The position numbers and the translations under genes are program-made. Positions 21,608 through 32,281 of a DNA stretch of 64,000 bases are shown here, piece after piece. The DNA is taken from the NCBI GenBank assembly GCA_951640165.1, contig OX621250.1:3658001-3722000 (forward strand), read 5' to 3'. Position 1 is the stretch's first letter. Every line of letters starts with the position of its first letter. The notes beneath the pieces were generated by a model that saw nothing but the letters and a program-made list of their open reading frames with translations, did no database searches and was not told where the DNA came from. The stretch is from Pseudoips prasinana. Its lineage: Eukaryota; Arthropoda; Insecta; Lepidoptera; Nolidae.

Positions 21608-22001
21608 GTCAAGTTAAGCTTGTTAAAACATAAAATAAACAGTAAGCTGAAATAATTATGTGCATAACGATTAGGTAAACGATATGTATGTATATGGATT
21701 TGTACCTATATTCATATTCATCTCTGGCAGTAAGCGAGCGTACGAATTCAGCGTGTACGCTCGTTAGCCACGAGAGAGGCCACAAATTGGCAAACCCCAC
21801 GTCATAAGCAGACTTGACGAAAATATTATAAGAACAGAAAAATGGAACACACGGAGTAGGTAGTCTGGGAGAAAATTAAGTGTAGATATGGTAGCTTATA
21901 AGGTCTACACTGTAATTGGATGGAGTTCTTAGGTCAGTTCAGTAGTGTTAGCGTCATATTTTACACAGCCAAAAGAAATTTAAATTGGTATTTATTTTTA
22001 T

Positions 22002-22170
22002 GGAAGATCGTGGGTTCGATACCCCAGGACAGATATTTGTGTGCATGAACATGTCTATTTGTTGTGAGTCTGGGTGTAATTATCTACATAAGTATGAATT
22101 TACAAAAGAAAAGTAGTATATCAGTTATCTGGTTTCTAAAGTACAAGCTCTTCTTAGTTTGGAATCGTAT
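22002..22170 (+). mobile_element. SINE-B fragment
   Basis: 5'-truncated SINE-B starting just before the B-box (GGGTTCGATAC) and running to 'agctcttcttagtttggaat'. Confidence 0.6.
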
Positions 22171-22221
22171 GTAAATAAAGTCAGAGGACATATCGATTTG
22201 TGGTGGTCGATCAATTGACAT

Positions 22222-22335
22222 TTGATTATTTGGCATTCGATTACACAAAGTAAACCCATTGTTTACTATGTATAAATCGAATGCCAGATAATCAAATATA
22301 TTTGGCATTCAATTTACACATAGTAAACCCATTGT
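22222..22335. repeat. Three-part fold-back repeat
   Basis: A ~35-bp segment (tttggcattcgattacac...gtaaacccattgttta) at about 22228-22264 is followed by its near reverse complement at about 22260-22296. A second direct copy follows at about 22299-22336. Confidence 0.8.
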
Positions 22336-22448
22336 TAAAAAGAAAAAATACTATACACTATTGTTTTCTAAGCCAAATTTTGAATACATATATATATAAT
22401 ATATAATATATCATGTTTTGCGCCAGGTATGCACTTATGGCATACCTA

Positions 22449-22707
22449 TCTATATAAATAAAAATCAATGCCACTTTTCGTTGTAATGTTATAACTCAAC
22501 AACGCCTTTGCCGATTTGGCTAATATTGGTCTTGAATTATTTGTGGAAGTCCAGGGAAGGTTTCTACGTTGAGAAAATTTTTGATAAAATCTAAAATCAA
22601 CATCTTTTACCAAATTAAAATATTTTTTTGTTTGAATAAATGAACTTAATAACCATTGTTTTTTATTACTATGCCTTATACGTAGCGAAACACGTACCGG
22701 GTCGCTA
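22449..22707 (+). mobile_element. Nonautonomous Helitron, second family
   Basis: Starts TCTATATAAATAAAAATCAA after A and ends '...gggtcgCTAG' before T. It contains 'tttgccgatttggctaatat' and 'tggaagtccagggaaggttt', the common lepidopteran Helitron body. The terminal hairpin is weak. Confidence 0.7.
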
Positions 22708-22892
22708 GTAAAATATAAAAACGACACCTCATACGGGTAACTTATGACGTCATAAACACAAAACTGACTGAAAATTTTATGAGAACTGAAAAGTATGACT
22801 TTCAACGACTTCACGAGACGAGGATGTGAGATGTTACCTACATTTTAGTTATTATTTGTTATTCTATGAGATTGTTCATTTCAACTGCATTT

Positions 22893-23168
22893 TTAGGGTC
22901 CCAAGGGTAAAACGGGACCCTATTACTAAGACTGTATGTCTGTCTGTCACCAGGCTGTATCTCATGAACCGTGGTAGTTAGACAGTTGAAATTTTCACAG
23001 ATGATGTAATTCTGTTGCCGCTATAACAATAATAAATACTAAAAAACCAAAATAAAATAAATATTAAAGGGGCCTTCCATACAAAAAATCTCGCACTTGG
23101 CCACTTTTATAGATAGTGGTCCGAAATCCTTCGTGCTCTAGTCCGACACGCACTATGTCGGTTTTTTA
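22893..23168 (+). mobile_element. Family R repeat, shortened copy
   Basis: Begins 'tagggtcccaagggtaaaac', has the GTCTGTCTGTC block, and ends with a 'tccgacacgcactatgtcgg' variant of the family terminus. About half the length of 6048-6556. Confidence 0.6.
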
Positions 23169-23215
23169 TAGTTTTCATACTGAGGAGGATTTTACGATTT
23201 ACAATATTATTTTTG

Positions 23216-23442
23216 AAGTAAAACTTGACGAGAGGTTCACCAAAAGTCTGATCGAATGGAAGTTGAGAGGGAGATATGAATAAGTGAAGAAAAAGAGTGT
23301 TACGTTTCGTATATTACTTTAGGGGCAAGAGGCAGAGGTGTGAGCACACAATGTGAGAGAAAGAAAATGTCATTTTCTTTCTCTCATAGCCAGTTACGTT
23401 TGAAGTTTTACAGTGGTGTGGTCTAAAGCGCACTTGTTTTTT
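23216..23442 (+). mobile_element. Family N MITE copy with internal perfect hairpin
   Basis: Starts GAAGTAAAACTTGACGAG and ends with 'gtggtgtggtctaaagcgca'. At 23354-23386 the 16-bp arms TGAGAGAAAGAAAATG and complement are separated by 1 nt. Other family members have only one pyrimidine-rich arm there. Confidence 0.6.
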
Positions 23443-23624
23443 TAATACAGGAAATTTGTATTCAGCTTCCCAACTAGTTGTTTACAAGCGTGTTAAAGTT
23501 GTGTTAAACAAATAAATCTTAATAAGACAAAGAAGTTAGCGACGTAGCGATAAATGAATTTTAGAAAGAGAGTATTTTTTAAGCCAACGCGGTGCCTGCT
23601 CGCTAGTGCGGTTAAGGTAATTAA

Positions 23625-23676
23625 TTCCTGTGTCACGGTGTACTTTGCAAACACATAATTGATGGACACATAGTAT
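23625..23676 (-). mobile_element. SINE-C 3' fragment
   Basis: Only the distal part ('cctgtgtcacggtgtacttt', 'acataattgatggacaca') is present. Confidence 0.5.
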
Positions 23677-24095
23677 ATTAATATAATATAGTATATTATT
23701 ATAATAATGTAATTAACGCACACCCTCAAACACCCCAATTGGAATATTATGTTGTAATCATAATACATACACTGAATTTTTAATTTAAAATGTATATGCA
23801 TTGTTATTCACTAAATTAGTTTCTTGGAATAAAGTTTATTTTTCTTTATTTTGTATTGAATGATGGAATTTGTATGAATACAAATAGAACTGCGATTTTA
23901 AAAGTCTTATTACTTTGACTTACGGTCCATTTCAATTTGTTTTGACTGTACAGGGTTAATAATATGACAATAGTGTCCGTATTTTTTTTTTAATTTAAAA
24001 TTACTTACCTATATTAAAAATGATATAAATCGTTTCAGTAAACGATTCTGAACAAACTATTTTCAGGAGGTGCGTTAATTAAGTTACATGTTGTA

Positions 24096-24333
24096 TTAGA
24101 CGCTCTCTTGAACGGGGGGCCCTCGGGCCGCTCCGACTTGCCGCCACCACCCACTTGATTTCGCACATCTTACTGATGCCAAGGATCTGAGTATGTCGAG
24201 TACAGTAAGTCTTGCGCTAGCTCTGAGGGTCTTTGTTGGTGAAGCCGATGCAGAACACAGAGTAGGTAGCCATGGGTGGTCTTCACGTCAATGTCGGCTT
24301 CGACCAGGGCGTGCCATTTCTTGGCCATCCACC
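24096..24333 (-). pseudogene. RpS3A: Ribosomal protein S3A processed pseudogene fragment
   Basis: Reading the minus strand, the translation KKWHALVEADIDVKTT-HGYLL is followed, after a frameshift, by VFCIGFTNKDPQS*RKTYC, then HTQ...ISKMCEI. These match the mid-region of eukaryotic ribosomal protein S3A, with a stop replacing a Gln codon. The next sequence jumps directly to the protein's C-terminal region (GGGGK-SERPEG; then, in another frame, PVQESV and TAA at 24096-24098). About 70-80 residues between MCEI and the C-terminus, and everything before KKW, are missing. There are no introns and no in-frame continuity. The copy therefore came from mRNA and has since been truncated, deleted, frameshifted and interrupted. 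It cannot encode a functional 40S subunit protein. A SINE-C fragment abuts its 5' side (24349-24420). Confidence 0.85.
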
Positions 24334-24348
24334 TATGCTTGTTATTGG

Positions 24349-24420
24349 TTACACAAATATTATCCCTGCGTGAGATCGAACCCGGGACACGACTGTCTTA
24401 ACCACTGTGCCAAACGTGTT
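24349..24420 (-). mobile_element. SINE-C head fragment
   Basis: Contains the B-box region ('gatcgaacccgggacacga' as complement) and the head 'tgccaaacgtgtt'. The distal half is absent. Confidence 0.55.
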
Positions 24421-24730
24421 TTTGGAATATTTATATTTGTAATCTAGAACGATACTTATTCTGAATTCTACTGTTTTTAAATACCAATTACCTAAAACAA
24501 GTTATAATTTATCAGTCGTTTGTAAACTGATTATTAAAATTATTTTAAGCCGACATCAAAAGTTCCTTCCTTGAAGTCCGGTAAAAATAATCAAGTCCAC
24601 TGTACGTTTTATTTTCAGTGTCTACGTTTTGCAATTTCTTCGTTGTTTTTGAACCGATTTTTATGTTTTTTTATAGGGTATACTTTCAGTAGGTTTTTTT
24701 TTTTTTTGAAACAACGCTCGCCCTAGGGAG

Positions 24731-24882
24731 TTCAATCGCTGTATCGCGGGGTACTTTACAAACATATAATAGAGTACATCCAGACTCAGAACAACTATTT
24801 ATGGGTCACACAAATAGTTGTCTGGCGCGGGACTCGAACTTGCGATACGAAGCGGCGAGGCGACTGTCTGCTCACGTGCTGT
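24731..24882 (-). mobile_element. SINE-C copy (tRNA-derived)
   Basis: Nearly full-length reverse copy. The head segment is shortened ('gactgtctgctcacgtgct'). Confidence 0.7.
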
Positions 24883-24884
24883 CC

Positions 24885-25605
24885 TGCATTTCTGTTTTAC
24901 AACATAAAACTGAGTTCTACCAAACAATTTAAACATAGTTAACATGGGTTTTAAAAGCAGAAAGCATTATATTCAGAATAAAAATAATCTGATAAAACGG
25001 ACCAATCGGGTCACTTATATACAAAAAAAAACATACAATCGAAGTAATAAAACCTCCTTCTCTAATCGGTTATTAAACATGCAACGGAGTTCAACTCAAA
25101 TTTGGTATGTACTTATTAGTAATTTGAAATTCAATTTTAATATATAAAATATTCATATTTTAATTATGTTAATACCTACTGCAACACAAAAAAATATAAT
25201 CTAGTCGGCAAGAATGGATGGAATTTGTGTATGTGTGTTATTTGTAGAATTGTTTAGCTGTTAATTTGTCTTGTACATACATATATTTTAGTAGATTGGT
25301 AAGTAGCCACGGTTGGCGTCTTATATTAAGTATGTAAATATTATTTCTCTGTAAGTATATTCTTAAGAGAAAATTAAGAATCTTTGACCGTAATAATGCT
25401 AATATTTATGTATATTAGTCATGTATTTGCCATAAACATTGTGAAAACGTACAAATAATTATAGAATTTATTTGTGTGCATTACGTGGGTCTATATAGGA
25501 ACGGAATACTTTAACTCAAGCATTATATATCATCATGTAAGTAGCTTTTGGTGCTTTTGATGATAAACTTCTTAAAACCTATATTAAACCTCTATAATGA
25601 TATTA
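24885..25605. other. AT-rich stretch, nothing recognised
   Basis: No coding sequence or shared repeat. The 67-residue open frame at 24944-25147 is Asn/Lys-rich and consistent with chance in AT-rich DNA. Confidence 0.4.
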
Positions 25606-25858
25606 TCATCACCATATCAGCCCAAAAACGTCCAATGTAGAAAGGCCTCCTTAAAGATATCCACAACTGCCAGTCTTGGGCTACTTGCATCCAGCGGCTT
25701 CCAACTGCTGACAGTCATCGATCATCGGTCCAGGATGTAGGGGGACTGGCCACGCTGCGGCTTCCGGTTCGTGGTCGTTACTCAAGACGCCCCAGCGTTC
25801 TGCAAGGTTTTTTGCTCTTCAGTTTGGCAATTCTTCGGGCTATGTCGGTTACTTACAT
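25606..25858 (-). pseudogene. RTE-type non-LTR polymerase C-terminal remnant
   Basis: The minus-strand translation, across frameshifts, gives ARRIAKLKSKKPCRTLGR, then VASPPTSWTDDR and SAVGSRWMQVAQDWQLWI. This resembles the 'WTDDL...AGSRWMRxAQDRxxWRxLGEAYVQQWT' end common to lepidopteran endonuclease/reverse transcriptase remnants. Stops and frameshifts interrupt it. It is related to 44822-44985 (plus) and 47388-47540 (minus). Confidence 0.75.
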
Positions 25859-25878
25859 ATTAATATAGAAAAAAAAAA

Positions 25879-26058
25879 CTTATGTACACGCGTTAGAAGT
25901 TATACTTCTTAATATACAACTTGAACATAGTTATCAATTTTCATACCACCTAGAACTAACGTCATGCTGTTAAATTTTTTGGTGTCGGTGTGCGCGCGCA
26001 TCGTAAAAATTCACTCTCATCATTTTTCTCCATCGCGCCAAAAGAAGTATAACTTTCA
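25879..26058 (-). mobile_element. Family M MITE copy
   Basis: About 170 bp bounded by GAAGTTATACTTCTT and AAGAAGTATAACTTTC, containing 'gtgtgcgcgcgcatcgtaaa'. The second copy, with an internal duplication, is at 49433-49690. Confidence 0.7.
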
Positions 26059-26858
26059 AAAATAAAATAATCATTATTATTATAGATAGTGTGTATCACA
26101 AGGTTATGCAAATTTGTACCACCAAAAGATTTTTATCCGGACTTATCATATAAATTAAGTTAAATACGACAAGATCTGATAAAAATCTTCATTTTTTGAG
26201 AAATGCTAAATTAGACATCTAGCAATAATTTAATTAATCAGCAGTTTCCAAACATTGTAAAATACAAAATCATAACTATTATGCGGCCGCATTAAAAATA
26301 GTTTCTTGACACCTGTCAGAATATTTTACGTCTAATTTAGAAAAAAGCTGACTTAATTTTTCTGAACGGGCAGATGTCAGTAATAATAACATTTTTTTCA
26401 TACTAAAAGGCACACAACATCCTGGTGCCATTGCTACTGGAGCGTAAGCACCCATAAAATAATGTTACAGAGACATGTTTTGTTTTATGAACTTGGAACG
26501 TAAAAATGTACCATTAAAATTCTTCAGCCATGCCGAAACAGGAAAACGAGCAAAATATGTCACTTAAAAGAGGGCCCACAAATTTCACTCTCCGAGACCG
26601 CGTCGTAAACATATTCGCTCAAAATATTGTAATGCAAAACGTTGTTCCTCCAAAAATACGAATTTTTAATTAAATAAAAGCATATGCATACTTGATAAGA
26701 AGTTTTGATACCTTGACTAGAGTATAAAAATCGGCTCCTCTGAAAGAGTGCTAATTATTATCTATTTATACTAGTGTTAACCGATTTCTGTTTCAGAGTG
26801 GATTCGCACCACTTACAAATTACACAAAAAAATTGTATTTGATTCCTTAGACGAAACT

Positions 26859-26906
26859 AGGGTTTATTATGCAACATATAAGCTTATATGTTGCGTAATA
26901 AACCCT
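26859..26906. repeat. Palindrome, 24-bp arms, no spacer
   Basis: Arms 26859-26882 and 26883-26906 are reverse complements with one mismatch (T/C), centred on an AAGCTT site. Confidence 0.9.
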
Positions 26907-26960
26907 TGTTTAAAGCATAAGCCCATAAGTTTAATAACATAACTTATAATAACAATGTCT

Positions 26961-27285
26961 TCCTAGCCGAATTCCGGCCACGGTGGCCAGTCTCCATGAA
27001 GACTAGCCAAGTGTTTGTGCAAACACAGGGGCACTTCCTATTGCATCACTTTCATGATCTAATTGGGACTAGCGATACGACCGGAAAGAGGTCAGGTACA
27101 CGACCAACGGCTTAACGTGTACTTCAAGGCATGGGGGTATAATACCGCCAACTCCTTCGGGCCGATACTAACAAAATTTTTGTTTTACATAAAATTCCCA
27201 TAATCACTTTTGGTCCGACCCGGGTTTGAACCCAGGTCCTCGTTATCTGCAGTTGAACACGCTACCGCTTGACCAACGAGGCAGT
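26961..27285 (-). mobile_element. SINE-D copy (reverse, full length)
   Basis: Full reverse copy: head at 27285 with 'gaccaacgaggcag', B-box GGTTCAAACCC near 27222-27233, and end 'ccacggtggccagtctcc' at 26977-26994. Confidence 0.8.
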
Positions 27286-27352
27286 CAATAACATGTCTTA
27301 ATGCATTAATGTTAAAATAGTTTGCATACGTTATTTGAAAGCATTTAATATA

Positions 27353-27541
27353 TTTCTGACCTGCCCGTTCTCAAGAAAGGGCAGGTCAGAAGTACCCTAA
27401 ACTGGCGAGCATGTATGAAGGATATAATGACAGTAATCGAGGCAAAAGACGTGTGCAAAGATCGTGACAAATGGAAATCGGTTGTCTCTGCCTACCCCTC
27501 TGGGAAACAGGCGTGAGTCTATGTATGTATGTATGTATTTA
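27353..27541 (+). mobile_element. Family G non-LTR 3' remnant with TATG tail
   Basis: The best copy of the family: 'gggcaggtcagaagtaccct', 'gatcgtgacaaatggaaatc', 'ctctgcctacccctctggga', then a TATG repeat. One frame reads KDRDKWKSVVSAYPSGKQA-stop, a C-terminal motif seen at the end of lepidopteran non-LTR polyproteins. Confidence 0.7.
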
Positions 27542-27544
27542 ATA

Positions 27545-29150
27545 TATTATAGATCAAATTAATCTGGCTGCGCTTTATTTTTATTTTTATCAGTAAACTG
27601 TAATAATTCTGCTATCATTAATCTAAGAAATGCTTGTGAGTTTACTTTTAAATGAGGTACCACTCTTTTCCATCCTGATTTTTGCAGTAAATGGATTGTA
27701 TTTAACAAAGAAGATAGAATAAAATGCGAACGATTAGAGGATGTTTTGTGTCTGTAAATTTTACGTTTCAGTTCCTCACATCTTTTATCTTTTCTATAAT
27801 GTTAAGTTCAAATAAAGTAGATTCAAAAAGATTTTAGAATATTATTTAGTAATATTTTTAAACTTTATAACGCTGAGCGCTTATTTTTATCAAATAATTA
27901 AATTTATAACATAATTGTATCTCAATTCCAATAAAAGGTCTTTTGATATATGCCACTTTAATTCGTAGTCTAGACGAGCACTTAATACATAAAACATTTT
28001 CAACAGAATTAAAAAAATAAAGTTCAAACAGAATAACAGACATCTTGACTAGACTAAACAAAACTTATTTGTGATAATGAACTCAATGTAATTTTATTAG
28101 CTAGCGGTTAGGGCCTCCGAAGCTTACTGGAAACGTCAAAAAAAATTAATGAATGAATTTCTAAACACTCGGTGAAGAATTGAAAAAAAAATCTTAAAAA
28201 AAGTTTTGAATTACTTTTTAAGATTATTTTTTTTGCATCAAATAAATGAACAAGAATATAATCAGATACCCAAGTTTCATAACTTGGTTAATTTTTTAGC
28301 TCAACAAATTGCTAATCTACAAGAATTATGACTTGAATTGTTTTCAAGTTTCCTCAAGTAATCTTAAAGTGAAATTAGATTGATGGATTCCATTACATGT
28401 ACCTATCAACTTCGTAGCCAGAATAACAAGGGACTCCCTTAAATAAAATTTAAAACAATAGTAACTTTGTTTTAGATATTAAATAAAGAAATCCCTAGTG
28501 TTTCGTGAAATTTATTACAGTTTTTTTTGGGAATTAATTAGTAATGTTCTTTTCATAATTCCTTGTGCTTTTCACGCTGCTTTTCGGGTTCGGGTTTCAT
28601 TTGTATACAACGTGTAACACGATTCATTTCAAATTATTTCAAGGATTGTTATTTTGGGACATATATTCTAGGGAAAAATATAAAAAATAATATGCTATCA
28701 TGTTTAACAAATTTAAATTTCAATGGAGTGTTAAAAAATAAATAAAAAGGGCATACGTGGATAACTAAATACACATTAAAAAAGCGCTTGTAAATTTTTG
28801 AGCGAAAATTGCAATGCTTTTAAGTATGTGTTGTGCTTTAATCGCTATCCATTACCTTATGTAACCCTTACTTAGTTTAAAAAAACAATACTACTTGTTC
28901 TTATGGAAATTATTACCACCAATAAGCAAAGAAACAGTTAAGTCCACCTCACGTTTCACATAATTCATATTCCATAGAGTTGTACATTTTACCAGCATAA
29001 ATCTACTTATTAACGAGCCCGCAAACTGCATAGACGACACCAATGCATAAACATAATTTTAGTTGTGTGTAAAATAATGTTTTCTGTTGGATATTTATGA
29101 CAAAAAAACGTAATATCTTAAATTATCTTAAGATGATGAAATTCAGAGAA
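27545..29150. other. AT-rich stretch, nothing recognised
   Basis: No coding signal and no repeat shared with the window. A loose A/T-rich fold-back occurs at about 28175-28240. Confidence 0.4.
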
Positions 29151-29292
29151 TGTACAGACGCCAGCACATCAAGCTAACCCAATTCGTCAAATTTCCCCAA
29201 TTAAAAGTGAACCTTATGCTTTTGCGATAAAGTTGAAAATCTATAAAAGAAATTTGACAGATTTTTTTGTTGGATGTGCTAGCGTCTGTACA
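29151..29292. mobile_element. 142-bp MITE, TGTACAGACG ends
   Basis: The 20-bp ends TGTACAGACGCCAGCACATC are inverted (one mismatch). The body carries 'atttgacagattt' and 'aaggttcacttt' related blocks. The TA inside TGTA/TACA may be the target site of a Tc1/mariner-type MITE. Other copies: 39423-39570 and 55731-55870. Confidence 0.8.
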
Positions 29293-29345
29293 TGCATGTG
29301 AGTTAGAGGATGTTCAACCTTGAGTGATCATAGCCATTTAAACCT

Positions 29346-29402
29346 ATAAAAACCTATAAAAGAAATTTGACAGATTGGGATAGCTCGAAGTGCTGGCGTC
29401 CA
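29346..29402 (+). mobile_element. Fragment of the TGTACAGACG MITE
   Basis: Has 'aaagaaatttgacagattgg' and 'agtgctggcgtcc', i.e. one end of the MITE with a decayed terminus. Confidence 0.55.
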
Positions 29403-29707
29403 AACTTATAAATAGGGTTTAGGGGTAGGTTAGCTTTTGACAAAGTCTTCAAGGTACTGGAGCATGTATTTATATATCTGTATACAGCTAACATATCACC
29501 AAACTTTTGGACAAATAAAGAATATCTATTACTAATCTGAAATGATGAATCACAAACATTTTCTTGTAGTAACATTAGCTTTGAGACCAATATAATAATC
29601 CATTTGTTTTGTGTGTTATGTAATTGTGTTTGGACCCTTGTTGTTTGAGAATAAAATAATAATAATACATAACGCGTCACACATTTCCAGTGGTCGGCGT
29701 AGAAACT

Positions 29708-29839
29708 GCCATTTAGGGTGTGTAACAAATGAAGTCAAATTGATATCTTAACATGGATATACCCGGGACGTAGGTAGTGCCATTTAGGGTGACTAACAAA
29801 TCAAATCAAATGAATATCTCAACTTGGATATACCCGGGA
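29708..29839. repeat. Two-copy tandem duplication (~71 bp)
   Basis: 'tgccatttagggtg...ggatatacccggga' occurs at 29708-29768 and again at 29779-29839 with several substitutions. Confidence 0.8.
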
Positions 29840-30265
29840 TTTGTATATAATAACATGAACAAGAACAAAAGAAGCGTGATGTATTTATAGCCTTATTCGA
29901 TTCTGAGGTTAGCGCGTTCAAATAAATAAACTCTTCAGTTTTTTAATCTTAATGTATTAAAATGCTGCGTCGCGATGTTAGTTCATAATCTCCGAAACCA
30001 CTCAATCAATTTAAATGAAACGTTGTAAAGAAAAAAACAACTAGAGAGAGAGAGAGTAAATAGCATTGTCGTGTTTTAGCTTGATTATTTTGGGTAGAAT
30101 GCAAATTGAACCCCAAAAAAAACTAGTATTAGTTAAGATTAAGGCGACTACAATCCACTGACAATAATAATTTAGTATGAAAAATGTAATAATCGCGAAG
30201 TTTATTAACCATTGATTCGCAACTCTCCAACAATTTGATAGATATTTTATAAAATCCTAAAGAAT

Positions 30266-30503
30266 ATATATATAGGGACAATGTCACACAGATCATCCTA
30301 GCCCCAAACTAGCGAAGCTTGTACTATGGGTACCAGGCGACGATATACATACTTAGATAGATATATACTTAAATACATAGAAAACACCCATGACTCAGAA
30401 ACAAATATTCGTGCTCATCACACAAATATTTACACTTACCGGGATTCAAACCCAGGACCACCAGCTTCGAAGGCAGGAGCACTACCAACTAGGCTACGGT
30501 GAC
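30266..30503 (-). mobile_element. SINE-A copy (reverse)
   Basis: Reverse copy with head ending at 30503 and a B-box variant (GGGTTTGAATCC) near 30447. The tail is a TATATATA-type repeat. Confidence 0.85.
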
Positions 30504-30587
30504 CGTCAAATATTGTCTTCTTATAACTGGATATGTATAGTTTAAGTATAAATGGGGTATGATTTGTAAATTATATATCTGTAATAT

Positions 30588-31262
30588 TGTGGCGAGTGGT
30601 GGGTCAGGCGATTGGAAAAGAAACTAGTGTTGGTACCGGAACTTTTATTGACGTCGACAGTGACAGTTGGTTCACCACTACCACAGAGAACACACGTACT
30701 CAGAGTCCCGGTGACTAGTTCTTTGTTAAATCCACACGTAGAGCACTTCAGAATGTACAGTGCAGTTCCCGTGACGAGCACTGCCGAAGTTAAAGTCCTG
30801 ACGTACACGGCACACTTCACACTGTTTAGGGAACACTTGCTACTGTATACTGTCACTGATCACTTGCACTTGTTCAGCTTTCCACTAAGATTTCTTCCTC
30901 TTATTTCGCCTTCGATTTTACTTGGATTCAAACTAAACTGTACTGCTTTATAATTCCGCATATATACCCCGAAATTGTTCTAAATTTAAAACATTTCGTA
31001 ACTCATATTTTTTTGTAATGCTTCTATCCTTGTCTTCACCTATCTCTTTCTTTTCATTCATAAAAAACTAGAGCGAGTTTTATGAATGATGTCTCTTTCT
31101 AATTATTTTGGAAACCCCTAATGTAAATTTTTACATTTAGAATTTAGTATGTCCTATCATTTTTCTTTTGTTCTCGTATCATCTAGCTAGAACATTCTAG
31201 CGCTGTTCCAAAAGCCACCAAAAACCTTTTGTGGTATTAGGGTTCGGAGCCCAAACGTGACA
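30588..31262. mobile_element. Possible solo LTR
   Basis: 675 bp from TGTGGCGAGTGG to ...CCCAAACGTGACA, i.e. TG...CA borders, flanked by ATAT at 30584-30587 and 31263-31266. The internal open frames on both strands (30542-30953) have no recognisable protein. The four-base duplication is AT-only in AT-rich DNA, so the evidence is suggestive only. No second LTR or internal region is adjacent. Confidence 0.5.
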
Positions 31263-31665
31263 ATATTATAGGATAGAATGATTTTTAAATGAGAGGGTAT
31301 GTCCACTTTATGCGCCGACCACTGCACATTGCAGATACAATAGTTAAACAGCGGGATCTGCCGTTCGCTGGAATGATCGCAACAAAAGGGATAATAACAA
31401 AATAAAAATAAAAAAGGTTTTTATTCACGTAGACTTTAAAAAAGCGCTTGTAAATAGTCAAAACATGCGTGTAGTATTACAGTCATTATTTCTAGTTACT
31501 TATTACAGATATTTAGGTACACGGAATGTTAAAACATTTATACAATTTATTTTATAATGGTAGTGATATTTAGCTAGCTTGTATTAAGTTATTGTCAAGG
31601 AGATTATGTTTAGGTTTAATTATTGAAATTTATATTTTACTACATATTATCTGAATGGTTCTGTC

Positions 31666-31780
31666 TGTTAATTGTGTTGCGGGACGTAAGTAAAACCAGA
31701 GAGTTGGATAATGACTGACTTTATTAACTATGCTCCTACTTCACATTATCTAGTAATACCTACATATAAATATTATGACA
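31666..31780 (-). repeat. 3' LTR of gypsy element
   Basis: 115 bp, TGTTAATTGTGTTGCGGGAC at the low-coordinate edge. Matches 36409-36523 without a difference that I could see. Confidence 0.92.
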
Positions 31781-32281
31781 TCTCCCTTCTTAAAAACAAA
31801 AAAAAACTTTAAAACTCATTCATAGAAAAAGAAGGAAGATTAAAAAATCAACTTTAAATTATTCATAATAAATTAATTTAAATTTTCAATTCCATTATAA
31901 TTTAAATAGGCAGTATAGTAAATTTCCAGTATAATAAATTTAACAATAAATTACATATTTCAACAACATTATCAAACAAGAAAAAGTCAATAAAACATAT
32001 TTATAGAAAAAGTAGAAAGATTAAAAACAAAATTCATTATACTATACATTATTTTCAATTACAGTATAATACATTATACAATTCTAATAATAATTATAAT
32101 TTACATATTTAAACAATATTAGTTCATAAAACATAAAAACAAAAATTAAGCACTATGTAATTATAATTTTAAATATATCACTCATCATAATTTATAGAAT
32201 AAATAATTATAATTATATGAAAATGTACTTAAAGTTGAATAAAATAAATTATAGTAATTACATTAATTGAGTGCAGTCCTC

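Noticed and set aside
22446..22814. 122-residue frame on the minus strand
   Set aside because: It overlaps the Helitron at 22449-22707 and has no motif.
29354..29728. 124-residue open frame on the minus strand
   Set aside because: No recognisable motif, AT-rich composition, and it overlaps MITE sequence; probably chance.
30542..30953. Overlapping ~105-113-residue frames on both strands
   Set aside because: They lie within the putative solo LTR and show no protein family features.
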